Shown here one piece after another: positions 17,494-25,827 of a DNA stretch of 38,490 nucleotides. How positions within the stretch are numbered: position 1 is the stretch's first letter; each line of letters begins with the position of its first letter. Below the pieces are notes generated by a model. It was not told the origin of the DNA. It saw nothing but the letters and a program-made list of their open reading frames with translations, and did no database searches. The stretch comes from JBIKLM01 sp044375105 (GTDB lineage Bacteria > Planctomycetota > UBA1135 > GCA-002686595): positions 1 to 38,490 of the forward strand of contig JBILNK010000016.1 in assembly GCA_044375105.1 (NCBI GenBank). Reading direction: 5' to 3'. A program made the position numbers and the translations under genes.

Positions 17494-18522
17494 ATGGCTC
17501 TGCAACAGCACAAGTCCGCTTCCGAGATCAGTTACGCCCCCCTGCAGGACAAGACCCTGATGCAGGAGTGGGTGCAGCGCTACGGCAAGCTGGGCTTGCT
17601 GGTTTTTGCGGTGATTTCCGCGGGAATCCTGGGATGGGAATGGCAGAAACAGCGCAAGACCTCGATCCAAGACCAGGGTTGGGCCGGCCTGCAGGACCTG
17701 GTGACGATCCAGAACTTCTACGGCATGTCGCAGGTCAACCTGGCCGAGGGCGCCAAGCTCGAGGACTTCGGTCGGCGCAACAAGGAGTCCGGTGCGGGCA
17801 TCTGGGCGCGCACTTTGGCGGCCCCGGCCTTTGCGGAGAAGGGCGACTACGGTCCGGCCCTGAACAGCCTGCAAGAGCTGGCCCGCGAGCAGCCAACCCA
17901 CCCGCTGGTCGCCGGAGTCGAAGGCCTGCGGTTCGACGGCGGCGGCCTGGTCAAGCGCCTGGAGACCCGCTTGGCAGGCCTGCAGACCCTGCGCGCCGAG
18001 CTGCCCCTGCTGACCGGCAACCCGGCTCCGCCGGCGGACGCCCCGCGGGTCCGCATCGACACCAGCGCCGGCCAGATCGAGGTGGCCCTGTTCCCCGCCA
18101 AGGCTCCCGTGCATGTGGAGAACTTTCTGAAGCTGGCGCAGGACGGGACCTATGTGGGGACCAAGTTCCATCGAGTGATCCCCAACTTCATGATTCAGGG
18201 CGGGGACCAGAACAGCAAGGAAGGCCCCCCCGAGACCTGGGGTACCGGCGACGCGGGCTACAAGCTGGCCCCGGAGTTCAGCGATCTGGGACACTTCCGG
18301 GGCGCCCTCGCCATGGCCAAGAAGGACGGGGAGAGCGAGAGCAGCGGGCACCAGTTTTATATCACGGTCGGCGAGGCCCACTGGCTGGACGACGTCCACA
18401 CCGTGTTCGGGGTCGTGGTCTCGGGTCAGGAGGTCGCCGACGCGATCGCCAACGCACCCAAGGACGCCTCCAACGACCGCCCCAACGAGCCGGTCGTGGT
18501 CAATGCCATGACCGTTCAATGA
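17494..18522 (+). CDS. Membrane-anchored cyclophilin-type peptidyl-prolyl isomerase
   Basis: The 342-residue protein has a single transmembrane helix (LGLLVFAVISAGILGW, about residues 34-50) after a short cytoplasmic tail, then a roughly 130-residue linker domain. The C-terminal third, about 186-342, is a cyclophilin: IDTSAGQIEVALFP, KFHRVIPNFMIQGGD, FRGALAMAK, SSGHQFYITV and DVHTVFGVVV are the standard blocks, with the catalytic Arg in FHRV present. It catalyses proline cis-trans isomerisation, here presumably on exported proteins at the outer face of the membrane. The linker resembles the membrane-proximal region of YfgM/SurA-like chaperone partners only loosely. It is transcribed alone, divergent from the 505-residue gene. 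Confidence 0.93.
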   Translation: MALQQHKSASEISYAPLQDKTLMQEWVQRYGKLGLLVFAVISAGILGWEWQKQRKTSIQDQGWAGLQDLVTIQNFYGMSQVNLAEGAKLEDFGRRNKESGAGIWARTLAAPAFAEKGDYGPALNSLQELAREQPTHPLVAGVEGLRFDGGGLVKRLETRLAGLQTLRAELPLLTGNPAPPADAPRVRIDTSAGQIEVALFPAKAPVHVENFLKLAQDGTYVGTKFHRVIPNFMIQGGDQNSKEGPPETWGTGDAGYKLAPEFSDLGHFRGALAMAKKDGESESSGHQFYITVGEAHWLDDVHTVFGVVVSGQEVADAIANAPKDASNDRPNEPVVVNAMTVQ

Positions 18523-18529
18523 GTGGGCT

Positions 18530-18555
18530 CGGGGCCCCCCCCGGCTCGATTTTAT
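18530..18555 (+). terminator. Terminator-like hairpin with T-rich tail
   Basis: CGGGG pairs with CCCCG around a C4 loop seven bases after the cyclophilin stop. After a 5-base spacer comes ATTTTAT, the most T-rich run in this neighbourhood. It is the only hairpin in the window with something like a U-tract, although the stem is just 5 bp. Confidence 0.5.
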
Positions 18556-18625
18556 AGGAAAGATGGGGACCACTTAGGGATATCTGGCCTTCCGGGCCGC
18601 CTGACCCGGAGCTCCCTAGTAGGCC

Positions 18626-19867
18626 CTAGCTCACCCCGACCCTGGCCTGGGCTTCATAGTAGAAGGCCTGCAGGCGCCTCTCGTGTTCGACCAGATTTTG
18701 GCGAGGTCCTGGCTGACCGTTGCGCCATTCCTCCAGGAGCTCGGGGCCCGAAAGGATCTCTCGGAGGCGCCTTGCCAGGTCGCCGCTATCGCCGAAACGG
18801 AACAGGGTGCCGCGGCCGCCCAGACGCTCGCGTGGGGCGCCCCGGTCTGGGATCAGCAGCGGCAATCCTAGATCGAGAGCCTCGTCCGTGGTGAAGCCGT
18901 AGGTCTCCAGGAACAGCGAGGGGTGCACCGCCAGGTCGTACTGGCTTCCGAAGGTCGCCAACTGGGCCGGGCCGAAGGGGCCGTGGAAATGCAGCGAGCC
19001 CCCAGGCCATGAACTCTCCAGCTGGGCGCGGTAGGCAGGCTCGAGGATCGGGCCGTGGTGGTGGATCTCGAGGGCACTGGCGGGAAGTCCTCGGGCTGCC
19101 TCGACCAGCAGATGCAGGCCCTTGCCCTCCACCAAGCCGCCCCAGGTGGCGACACGCAGGGGGGCGGGCGGTCTCCACGGCGGGCGCCGCTCCCCCACCG
19201 GGTCGATCCGGCGGGCGGGGAATCCGGCGCTTTCGATGGTCAGGCCGGCGAGCGCCGGGAGGCGTAGGAGGTGGGTTCGCTGGTCCTCCCCTAGGCACAG
19301 TCGGACCTGGGCTTGCTCGAGTTCCCGCCGGTAGGCGGCATTGCGCCATTCGAGGGCCGGAGCGATCGACTCGGGAGCCGCGCCGGCCAGTTCTCCAAGA
19401 CAGCGTTCGCACACGGCGATGGGCTGCTCGGGCTCGCAAAGGCGCCCCCAGCGGCGGCGGAAGAACAAGGGACAGCTCACGAAGGCGTCGTGGAGGGTCA
19501 CGACCGTCGGCAGCCTCAAGTTCCGGGCAGCGGACACCAGGCAGGGGCCCAGGCCATGCCAATGATGGACGTGGAGCAGCTCGATCCCCTGCTTCTCGAG
19601 GAGGTCGGTCAGCTCCCGCTCGCGGGCTGCCGTCGAGCGGCCCTGGGCCTGTGCCAGGGGCTCTTGGAAGCTCAGGCGATGCACCGGCCAGCTCCACGGG
19701 CCCGGGGCCGGCCCGCGATCGGCGGTAGGGCTTGCGGCCAGGACCTCGGGCTCCAAACCCTGCGCCGCCTGGGCGCCTGCCAGCAGCTCCACGTAGGTCT
19801 CGATCCCGCCGCGGCTGTCGGGCGGGAAGGAATGCAGAGCGTGGAGGATGCGGCGCGGGCTGGGCAT
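18626..19867 (-). CDS. GT4-family glycosyltransferase
   Basis: From the ATG at 19867 the product has 413 residues; another in-frame ATG at 19918 would add 17 residues of Pro/Arg-rich sequence. The GT-B fold is recognised from ILHALHSFPPDSRGGIETYVELL at the N-terminus, VHHWHGLGP and a Cys-rich insert (CPLFFRRRWGRLCEP, CERCLG) seen in many GT4 enzymes of polysaccharide clusters. The C-terminal half has LRVATWGGLVEGKGLHLLVEA and the nucleotide-sugar E-x7-E region FLETYGFTTDEALDLGLPLL. It transfers a sugar from a nucleotide donor to an unknown acceptor at the cytoplasmic side. It is divergent from a ruined methyltransferase gene, and both could derive from one polysaccharide-type locus. Confidence 0.93.
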   Translation of the reverse strand: MPSPRRILHALHSFPPDSRGGIETYVELLAGAQAAQGLEPEVLAASPTADRGPAPGPWSWPVHRLSFQEPLAQAQGRSTAARERELTDLLEKQGIELLHVHHWHGLGPCLVSAARNLRLPTVVTLHDAFVSCPLFFRRRWGRLCEPEQPIAVCERCLGELAGAAPESIAPALEWRNAAYRRELEQAQVRLCLGEDQRTHLLRLPALAGLTIESAGFPARRIDPVGERRPPWRPPAPLRVATWGGLVEGKGLHLLVEAARGLPASALEIHHHGPILEPAYRAQLESSWPGGSLHFHGPFGPAQLATFGSQYDLAVHPSLFLETYGFTTDEALDLGLPLLIPDRGAPRERLGGRGTLFRFGDSGDLARRLREILSGPELLEEWRNGQPGPRQNLVEHERRLQAFYYEAQARVGVS

Positions 19868-20001
19868 CGGCGGTTGAGCATAGGTCCGCTGAGGGAGCTC
19901 GGGTCCCCCGCGCGGCATCTAGATCCCAGGGGCCCCCGGAGTCGGGTCTGATCCCGGCCGATGCAGGGGCCATAGACCCCATCACCGAGCGGGTGCGTTC
20001 G

Positions 20002-21190
20002 ATGGATGACCGCTTCCCCTACTCCGCCGGGGCACCCGCTTTCCGCCAGGGAGTGCACGCGCGCCTGCTGCTCAGCCGGGTGCGCCGCCAGCGCTCCAGC
20101 GATGGACCGCAGACGGTGCTGGATGCCGGCTGAGGTCGAGGTGTGGGGTTGGTGGCCGCCGCTGCGCTGTAGCCCGACGCGCAGTTCACGGGCATCGACC
20201 TGAGCCGTACGAGCCTGGAGTATGCGCGCGCCGAGGTGGCGCAGCGCGGGCTGCGCAACGTGCGCCCGCAGTGAGTGGATCTCATGACGTTCGATGGGCT
20301 CGAGGTGCCGAGCGGCGGTTTCGATGTGATCCTCTCGAGCGGTGTGGCGCACCATTTGGCAGATCCCTCCAAGGGATTGGCCCGATTGGCGAAAACGCTC
20401 GTTCCCCATGGCGTGCTTTCCTTGATGGTCTACGGTCGCCATGGACGCGAGTCGCTGCGCCGTCTGGCGGAGTCGATCGATCTCCTGATCCCGCGCACCC
20501 CGCCGCCAGAAGATCGCTTGCGGTTAGGTCGTGAACTCGTCGCTCAAGCTCCCCTACCGGCCGTTCGGATCGGACCCTCCGCGGATCTGGATGCGATCGG
20601 CGAAGTCGAATTCGTCGACCGCTACCTGAACGTCAACGAAACCAGCTACGACGTCGAGGACTTCTTTGCCCTGGTCGAGTCCGCAGGCCTCAGCTTCCTG
20701 CGCTGGTGCGAGCCGGCGGACTGGGAACCCTTGAGGCAGTTCCCGGAAGGACCGTTGCGGTAGCGCGTCCGGGGCCTCTCCGCCCGAGACAGAGCCAGCT
20801 TGATGGAGCGCTGGCACTGGCTCCCGCGCCTGGAGGCCCTACTCGTGGCCCCCGGCAACGGACCCCGCCCCCCAATCGACCTGCAGAGGCCGGCCAGCGA
20901 GACCATCGCCATCAGCCCGGAGGCCAGCCTCGAACGGGTGGAGCGCTTCCTGGGCGGGACCTCGCGGCTCGAACGGCTGGCCCTGCGCGTGCGCCGCGCC
21001 CTTGCCGATCCAGGAGCCGATCCTGGGGGACCTGCTGATCCAGCTTGCGGATCGGCCGGAGCCGATGCCCCTCGCAGAGCTGCTCCAGGATTTCGCTTCT
21101 CGGGGTTACCCCGGGGATGCCGTGTGGGCTGCAATCCGCAGGCTCGAGGCCTTGGATGCGATCTACCGACCGCGGCCTGCCCGGATCTTA
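20002..21190 (+). pseudogene. Decayed class I SAM-dependent methyltransferase
   Basis: One reading frame from about 20002 to 21000 encodes a recognisable methyltransferase but contains four in-frame stops: TGA 20131, TAG 20170, TGA 20272 and TAG 20761. The first falls in motif I, where VLDAG-stop-GRGVGLVAA should read VLDAGCGRG, so a Cys codon TGC became TGA. Downstream pieces are FTGIDLSRTSLEYARAEV (motif II), FDVILSSGVAHHLADP (motif III) and LSLMVYGRHGRESL. Near 21000 the frame shifts by +1 and continues with EPILGDLLIQLADRPEPMP and DAVWAAIRRLEALDAIY. The 3' end abuts the parB stop. With five lesions it cannot make the full enzyme. Start and end are approximate; the piece from 20275 to 20763 could still be translated by itself but lacks the SAM-binding motif. 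Confidence 0.88.
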
Positions 21191-21204
21191 TATGGAATCC
21201 ATAT
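21190..21204 (-). terminator. AT-rich hairpin after parB
   Basis: ATATGG and CCATAT pair around AAT inside the only AT-rich island nearby (about 21187-21230), 17 bases past the parB stop. The stem is weak, so this is a tentative terminator. Confidence 0.3.
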
Positions 21205-21220
21205 GGATGTTAATTGGCCA

Positions 21221-22150
21221 CTAAATGAGCTTCTTGGGCGCGAGGCGCTGCAGCAGGCGATCCAGATCAGCGCGGTTGTGGTAATGGATGTTTATCGTCC
21301 CCTGGAAAGGCCCCCTCTCCCGCAGTTCCACCTTGGTGCCCAGGGACTCGGTCAGTTTCCGCTCCAGGTCCCGCGCCCAGGGCGCCTGAACCGGCTTGTC
21401 GCTCGACTGGGACTGCGCCGGGTTCGCTGAGGTTTGGCTTTGGGCCGAAGCCACCGCGTTGGCGACCACCGAAACCTGCGGCGGCTCCTGACTCTGCCGC
21501 ACACGGCTTTCCACCTCTCGAACGCTCAAGGAGTCGCTGATCGCGGTCTTCGCAAGGGCTTCGATATCCTTCGGGCTCCCGAGGCCTAGAAGAGCACGGG
21601 CATGACCCATCTGGAGCTTGCCCTGGGCCAGTGCTTGCTGGACGGAAGCAGGCAAGTCCAGAAGCCGCAGGTGGTTTGCAACCGTGGCTCGGTTGAGGCC
21701 GACCCGTTGGGCGACCTGGTCCTGGGTCAGCTTGAGTCGCTCTTGCAGGCCACGGTACCCACGGGCCTTTTCGATTGGATCCAGGTCTCGCCGCTGGAGG
21801 TTCTCCACCAGGGCAAGTTCCAGCATCTCCTCATCGGTGACGGAGTCCCGCACGATTGCCGGGATCCGTTCCAGCCCGAGGGCCTTGGCGGCGCGGAAGC
21901 GGCGCTCTCCGGAAACCAGCTCGAAACCACCCACCACGCGCCTCACCACCACCGGCTGGAGCAGCCCGTGGCGCTGGATGCTTTCTTTGAGCTCCTCCAG
22001 ACCCTCGGAGTCGAATTCCGTGCGGGGCTGGAAGGGATTGGGGCGGAGCTGGGCGATGGGCAGCTCGCTGGGTGCCGACTCCGCCTTGGGGGCTTTGGAG
22101 GGGATCAGGGAGTCGAGGCCGCGGCCGAGACGTTTTTCCATGGGAGGCAT
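21221..22150 (-). CDS. parB: ParB/Spo0J-family chromosome partition protein
   Basis: This 309-residue protein has the full ParB layout. An N-terminal ParA-contact peptide (KRLGRGLDSLIPS) is followed by box I (IAQLRPNPFQPR), and by the CTPase/parS-gate box II GERRFRAA at residues 81-88. A helix-turn-helix (about 141-168, LTQDQVAQRVGLNRATVANH) comes next, and a C-terminal dimerisation domain follows a flexible linker. It binds parS, loads as a CTP-dependent clamp and spreads to guide origin segregation. A parS-like palindrome lies 48 bases upstream of the start. No parA is in the window, whereas parAB are normally adjacent. An alternative start at Met4 is possible. The downstream neighbour is the methyltransferase pseudogene, tail to tail. 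Confidence 0.96.
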   Translation of the reverse strand: MPPMEKRLGRGLDSLIPSKAPKAESAPSELPIAQLRPNPFQPRTEFDSEGLEELKESIQRHGLLQPVVVRRVVGGFELVSGERRFRAAKALGLERIPAIVRDSVTDEEMLELALVENLQRRDLDPIEKARGYRGLQERLKLTQDQVAQRVGLNRATVANHLRLLDLPASVQQALAQGKLQMGHARALLGLGSPKDIEALAKTAISDSLSVREVESRVRQSQEPPQVSVVANAVASAQSQTSANPAQSQSSDKPVQAPWARDLERKLTESLGTKVELRERGPFQGTINIHYHNRADLDRLLQRLAPKKLI

Positions 22151-22176
22151 GATGGTTCGCCGTTAGTCTAAGGGAA

Positions 22177-22827
22177 GTGAGCGCAAGCCCCCAAGCTGTT
22201 CCACGTGGAACGTCTCGACGCGCTGGTGGCCTGTTAGCGGCCTGGCTTGGGATCAGCCGCCATACGGCTCGTCACCTGGATTCCTGGGCGCTTCCGGGTG
22301 GCTTGTTTCTTCTAGGACTGATCGAATCCCTGCTGGTTGCATGGGAACTGCCGTTCTTTCGGGGTTCGGTGGGGCAGGGCATCCTGGATCGGGCGCTGGT
22401 CTGGTCGGCCGGTATCGGTATCACCGCAGCCCTCAGGGGTTGGGGGTCTGCGCGTCTCCTGTGCTATCCCTTGGGTCACCGGGGGACTCTGATCGCCCTG
22501 CTCCTAAGCCTTGGCTTGGGCGGCATTCGTGGGGGGCTGGCTTGTTTCCTTGGCAGCGGAACGGCCGGGCTTTGGCCTACCCCAAGTCGCACCAGCGGAG
22601 TCGAGCTGATCGTTCTACTAGCCCTAGGCGTTGTGGTGGAGTGTGCTGCTCCCCCTACCTGGAGCCGACCGCAGGTCTTCCTGCTTGCCTTCTGTCTCAT
22701 CCAGCCGGCCTTTCAGGGCGGGCAGCCTGGTGCCTGGAGCTGGCTGGTGGCACTTCTAGGGTTGGGGTTGTTTTTGTGCCTACTCGGGGGCGTGCGGACC
22801 TGGGCACCCCTCGCACCGCGCCGTTAG
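22177..22827 (+). CDS. Small polytopic membrane protein, function unknown
   Basis: The GTG at 22177 opens a 216-residue frame with about six hydrophobic segments, for example LPGGLFLLGLIESLLVAW, LIALLLSLGLGGIRGGL, VELIVLLALGVVVECA and SWLVALLGLGLFLCLLGG. The first 35 residues are polar and cover the parS site. AAGGGA lies only two bases from the GTG, so the true start may be further in. No family was recognised. Alternating hydrophobic blocks and loops argue for a real gene; overlapping frames here have shadow composition. Its divergence from parB is positional only and gives no functional link. Confidence 0.6.
   Translation: MSASPQAVPRGTSRRAGGLLAAWLGISRHTARHLDSWALPGGLFLLGLIESLLVAWELPFFRGSVGQGILDRALVWSAGIGITAALRGWGSARLLCYPLGHRGTLIALLLSLGLGGIRGGLACFLGSGTAGLWPTPSRTSGVELIVLLALGVVVECAAPPTWSRPQVFLLAFCLIQPAFQGGQPGAWSWLVALLGLGLFLCLLGGVRTWAPLAPRR
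22197..22212. other. parS: parS centromere-like site
   Basis: The sequence TGTTCCACGTGGAACG contains the perfect 14-bp palindrome GTTCCACGTGGAAC and matches the classical parS consensus TGTTTCACGTGAAACA at 13 of 16 positions, including the CACGTG core. It lies 48 bases upstream of parB, inside the first codons of the divergent membrane-protein frame. Location and palindrome make it the likely ParB loading site; it also marks the neighbourhood as possibly origin-proximal. Confidence 0.85.
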
Positions 22828-23146
22828 CGCGCCTGTAGACCGTCGCCATCCCATCCGTGCCACCGCGCCGGGGGGGCTAGGCCCTTTGGCACGGGTTGGG
22901 CCCGCGCCGTTCATGGCGATAGGGACTGTGACCCCGGGAGGCGTGGGAAGCCGGACAGTTGCCCGAAGGTGTTGGCACGGCTTTGGGGACGAGCGCCATG
23001 GAACTCTGGTGCTTGATGGGCCACCTTCGCAAGGTGTGGGCGTGTCTTGTGGCCCTGGGCATCCCAACAGCCGATCAGGACCTTATCGCGGCCTCGGGCG
23101 ACCTTCCCCCTAAGCTGCCAAGAAGACGGCTAAACCCATCCACAGC
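22828..23146. other. Intergenic region without a recognised gene
   Basis: About 319 bases separate the membrane-protein gene from the metallophosphoesterase. No convincing coding frame or known RNA (SRP, RNase P, tmRNA) motif was seen. One hairpin is clear: CACCTT-CGC-AAGGTG at 23022-23036. The last 40 bases before 23147 presumably hold the promoter and start region. Confidence 0.5.
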
Positions 23147-23878
23147 ATGCGCTACGGCATTTTCGGGGACATCCACGGCAACCTCAGTGCCCTAAGGGCT
23201 GCCCATGCCGCCCTGGTGCAGCGGGGCGTCGACCTGTTTCTGAGCGTGGGGGACGTTGTTGGCTACGGTGCCGCCCCTGGGGAATGCATCGACTTCCTGC
23301 AGGACATCGGCGCCCAGGTGGTGCGCGGGAATCACGATGCTGCCTGCGCGGGCCTGCTGGATCCGATCGAATTCAACCTGTCCGCCCGCCAAGCCATCGC
23401 CTGGACCCAGCGCCATCTGGAGCCCGAGCACCTGCAATGGCTCCGGCAGCTGCCGCTGACGGTGAAGCTAGCAGATTGCCAGGTGACCCATGGCTCCTTC
23501 GAGAACCCCGCGGAGTTCAACTACACACTCGATATCGACAGCGCCGCGCCCTCCTTCAGCTTCATCGAGCGGGTCGGATTCGTCGGCCATAGCCACATTC
23601 CGTTGATGGTGGTGCAGCCTTACGAAGCCGGTGGCAGGCTGGCCCTCTGCGTGGACGACAGCCTCTTGCTGGACGAGATCCACAAGGCCCTGATCAACGT
23701 CGGCAGCGTAGGGCAGCCCCGGGACGAGGATCCAAGGTCCGCGGTGGGGTACTTCGACTGCGAGGCCCAGCGCATCGAGATCCTGCGCGTCGAATACGAC
23801 CTCGAGCGCGAGGTGGCACGGATCCGCCAGGCGGGCCTGCCCTCGGTGCTAGCCGACCGTTTGCGCTTGGGCCTTTGA
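23147..23878 (+). CDS. Calcineurin-like metallophosphoesterase
   Basis: The 243-residue protein carries every binuclear-metal motif of this superfamily: GDIHGN at residues 7-12, GDVVGYG, GNHDAA, THGS and GHSHIP. The ending motif INVGSVGQPRDEDPRSAVGYF places it with the YfcE-like/Ap4A-phosphatase-like bacterial subgroup in which this Gly-Ser-Val-Gly-Gln-Pro-Arg block is conserved. Such enzymes hydrolyse phosphodiester or dinucleotide substrates in the cytoplasm; the substrate is not evident. It is convergent with the HPr-fusion gene. Confidence 0.94.
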   Translation: MRYGIFGDIHGNLSALRAAHAALVQRGVDLFLSVGDVVGYGAAPGECIDFLQDIGAQVVRGNHDAACAGLLDPIEFNLSARQAIAWTQRHLEPEHLQWLRQLPLTVKLADCQVTHGSFENPAEFNYTLDIDSAAPSFSFIERVGFVGHSHIPLMVVQPYEAGGRLALCVDDSLLLDEIHKALINVGSVGQPRDEDPRSAVGYFDCEAQRIEILRVEYDLEREVARIRQAGLPSVLADRLRLGL

Positions 23879-24059
23879 CCTGACCTTCGAGCGCAGGCTG
23901 TCCAGGGTGCGCAGGTCCCTTCGACTCATGCAGCGGAGATCGGTCACCAGGGGTCCCCAGTCTCGATTGGCATCTCCAGAGGCTGAAAACAGAGTCGACG
24001 CGCAGCGACTATCCGAGCTGCTGAGGGCGCCAGATGGGGGCCCGAAGGCATGCTGCCAG

Positions 24060-24077
24060 CCGAGCCTCGAGGCTCGG
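24060..24077 (-). terminator. Hairpin after the HPr-domain gene
   Basis: CCGAGCC and GGCTCGG form a perfect 7-bp stem around TCGA, 57 bases past the stop of the minus-strand gene ending at 24134. No U-tract follows. Confidence 0.45.
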
Positions 24078-24133
24078 GCACAGTCCGAGTCGCTCCGTTC
24101 GCAGGCGGTCCGTGGTGGCAATGTGGCGAGCGC

Positions 24134-25480
24134 TCAGCTACCTGGGCGGCGCAGGTACCCCAGGGAGGTTGGCAGCGGCTGCGATTGCTCTCCCAAACCG
24201 TGCTCGAACAGGGTCTGAATATCTCGCAGTGGCCGCTCGTCGCCGCGGAAAACGAACCGGCGGGCCTCCGGCGCCGATCCGACCGCCAGCAGCATCTCGA
24301 GGATGCTGCCCGCATTGCAGGTTTTCCCGCCGAGCTCCAGCTCCACGGGCAGCCCGTGGTGTTGCACGATGCCGAAGATCAGGGCCGCTGGGCGTGCATG
24401 AAATGACACGCCGTCGAGCAGCTCGACCTCGAGCGCACGCACTCGGGAGTAAAGTGGCAGGAGGTCCTCCGCCAACCGTCGACCCCCGCGGAGAAGTTCG
24501 GCCGCGGGGCTGAGTAGATCCTCGACGACAACCCGTTCCACTGCCTCCCGAGGAACCAGGGCGGAGAGCCGCTGCACCGACTCCTCGGTCACAAGGCGAG
24601 AGGGACTGGCATGGCGCTCCAGGAAGTGGATCAGTTCGGTCACGGCTTCGAGGCAATGCAGCGCCGCGGATGCCTGGCCGCGCAGCAGCTTGAGACGCGG
24701 ATCCCGAGCTTCGAGAATCGTATTGCGGATATAGGTATCGTAACTGGATTGTAAGTTATGAACAGTTGCCTCATAAACCCGTGCTTGCTCTTCAGAGCAA
24801 GCACGCTGGATCAGTTCGCGGCGAGCGTCAGGCGACAGGCCATTCATTTGGCCGATGTACCCCATTAAGTCAGCAGCTTGGATGAACTTGGAGGCCACGT
24901 CGGCGATGCGCTGCTCCTCGTCCTCCAGCTCGTCCTGGCCGAGGTTGCGAGGCAACCGCCGACGGACCTCAACCGGGAGCCAGGCTTCGCTGCCGAGCGG
25001 GGCATCGACGGGACAGAAGCCGGCGCGTTCGGCATCACGGAGGGCTGTGGACAACAGACCGGCCAGCCAGCCGTGCAGCTCGTTGCCCGCACGGGCCAGG
25101 CGCTGGCTCACCTCTACGCTCAAACCCTCGGGCTGCCACTGATCCGAGTGGTAGCTCTCCATGCGCTGCCGGACATGGGCCAACACATAGGCCGCATGGC
25201 CCAGACCCCTGACAGCGGCGATCAGCTCGGTGTAGGCGTGGAATGTGCGGTTGTAGCGCGCCCCGAATTCGTCCAGATAGGACTCGAGCTGGTGCGCATC
25301 GTGGACCAGCTGATTGAGGTGCCGACGCCGCCACGATTCCGGTCCGCGCTCGAGAAGCCGGCGCACCGAGGTGTGGAACGGGCTGGTGACCGTGCCCAAG
25401 TGCTGGGCGAACTCCGCCTCCCGAACGACGTTGTCGGGACCGCGCTCGCTGGCGGCTGAGGGGCTCGTTTCGTTGGGCAT
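24134..25480 (-). CDS. Large helical protein with C-terminal HPr (PTS phosphocarrier) domain
   Basis: From the ATG at 25480 the product has 448 residues (another ATG at 25537 adds 19). The last 80 or so residues are an HPr domain: DGVSFHARPAALIFG contains the phosphoacceptor His361 with the conserved Arg two residues later. KTCNAGSILEML contains the Ser392 that matches the regulatory serine; spacing is 31, as in His15/Ser46 of classical HPr. A GDERPLRDIQTL block completes the fold. The first 350 residues are helical, charged and unrecognised, with conserved-looking phrases such as HAYTELIAAVRGLGH, MGYIGQMNGLSP and SSYDTYIRNTILE. HPr is normally a free 85-90-residue protein, so this fusion suggests phosphorylation-controlled regulation of the N-terminal part. 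No EI, EII or HPr kinase gene is nearby. It is divergent from a sigma factor gene. Confidence 0.83.
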   Translation of the reverse strand: MPNETSPSAASERGPDNVVREAEFAQHLGTVTSPFHTSVRRLLERGPESWRRRHLNQLVHDAHQLESYLDEFGARYNRTFHAYTELIAAVRGLGHAAYVLAHVRQRMESYHSDQWQPEGLSVEVSQRLARAGNELHGWLAGLLSTALRDAERAGFCPVDAPLGSEAWLPVEVRRRLPRNLGQDELEDEEQRIADVASKFIQAADLMGYIGQMNGLSPDARRELIQRACSEEQARVYEATVHNLQSSYDTYIRNTILEARDPRLKLLRGQASAALHCLEAVTELIHFLERHASPSRLVTEESVQRLSALVPREAVERVVVEDLLSPAAELLRGGRRLAEDLLPLYSRVRALEVELLDGVSFHARPAALIFGIVQHHGLPVELELGGKTCNAGSILEMLLAVGSAPEARRFVFRGDERPLRDIQTLFEHGLGEQSQPLPTSLGYLRRPGS

Positions 25481-25824
25481 GGGAGAGGGGGGCCAAAGTA
25501 CCAGATCGGCCAAGGCGCGCTGCCGGCCGCAGGCCATTGGCGATCCGCCCAGAACGGAGCGCGCTCCGCCGGCATCCCCCAGGAATTCCAGGCGGTCTCA
25601 AGGTCGCACCGCGAACCCACCGATGGGGACCGGGTCGGATGTCCTCCGTTCACTCGCCGGATTCGGCGCAAGGCGGGAGACCGGCTGTGAGCTCCATTGG
25701 TGGGCCGGGGGTATAGACCCGGGCCCAACCGAGGCGCGAGCGGCCGCGCTTGGGTTCGACCGCGAAATCGGTTCCGGGTCCGGCCGGAAGAACAGCAGCC
25801 GCGCAGCTGCGCGGGAGGGTCGTC
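25481..25824. other. Divergent region between the HPr-fusion and sigma factor genes
   Basis: No gene was found here except possible extra N-terminal codons of either neighbour. Promoters for both genes must lie here. TATAGA at 25712-25717 is a -10-like hexamer, but a partner -35 at 16-18 bases is absent. Confidence 0.5.
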
Positions 25825-25827
25825 ATT
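25813..25827 (+). promoter_or_regulatory. Strong Shine-Dalgarno before a candidate ATT start
   Basis: GGGAGGG at 25813-25819 is followed after five bases by ATT. No ATG or GTG lies in frame between the SD and the first conserved sigma residues, so initiation at this rare codon is proposed. Confidence 0.45.

Noticed and set aside
20131..20133. TGA in the methyltransferase read as selenocysteine
   Set aside because: It falls at the motif I Cys, but two TAG codons, another TGA and a frameshift follow in the same gene, and no SECIS-like hairpin was evident. Pseudogene is the simpler reading.
23849..24121. A 90-codon minus-strand frame between the metallophosphoesterase and the HPr-fusion genes
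   Set aside because: It overlaps the 3' end of the phosphoesterase gene, has no recognisable motif, and contains the 24060-24077 hairpin.
25697..25717. TTGGTG and TATAGA as a sigma-70 promoter for the small sigma factor
   Set aside because: The two hexamers are only nine bases apart, too close for a -35/-10 pair.
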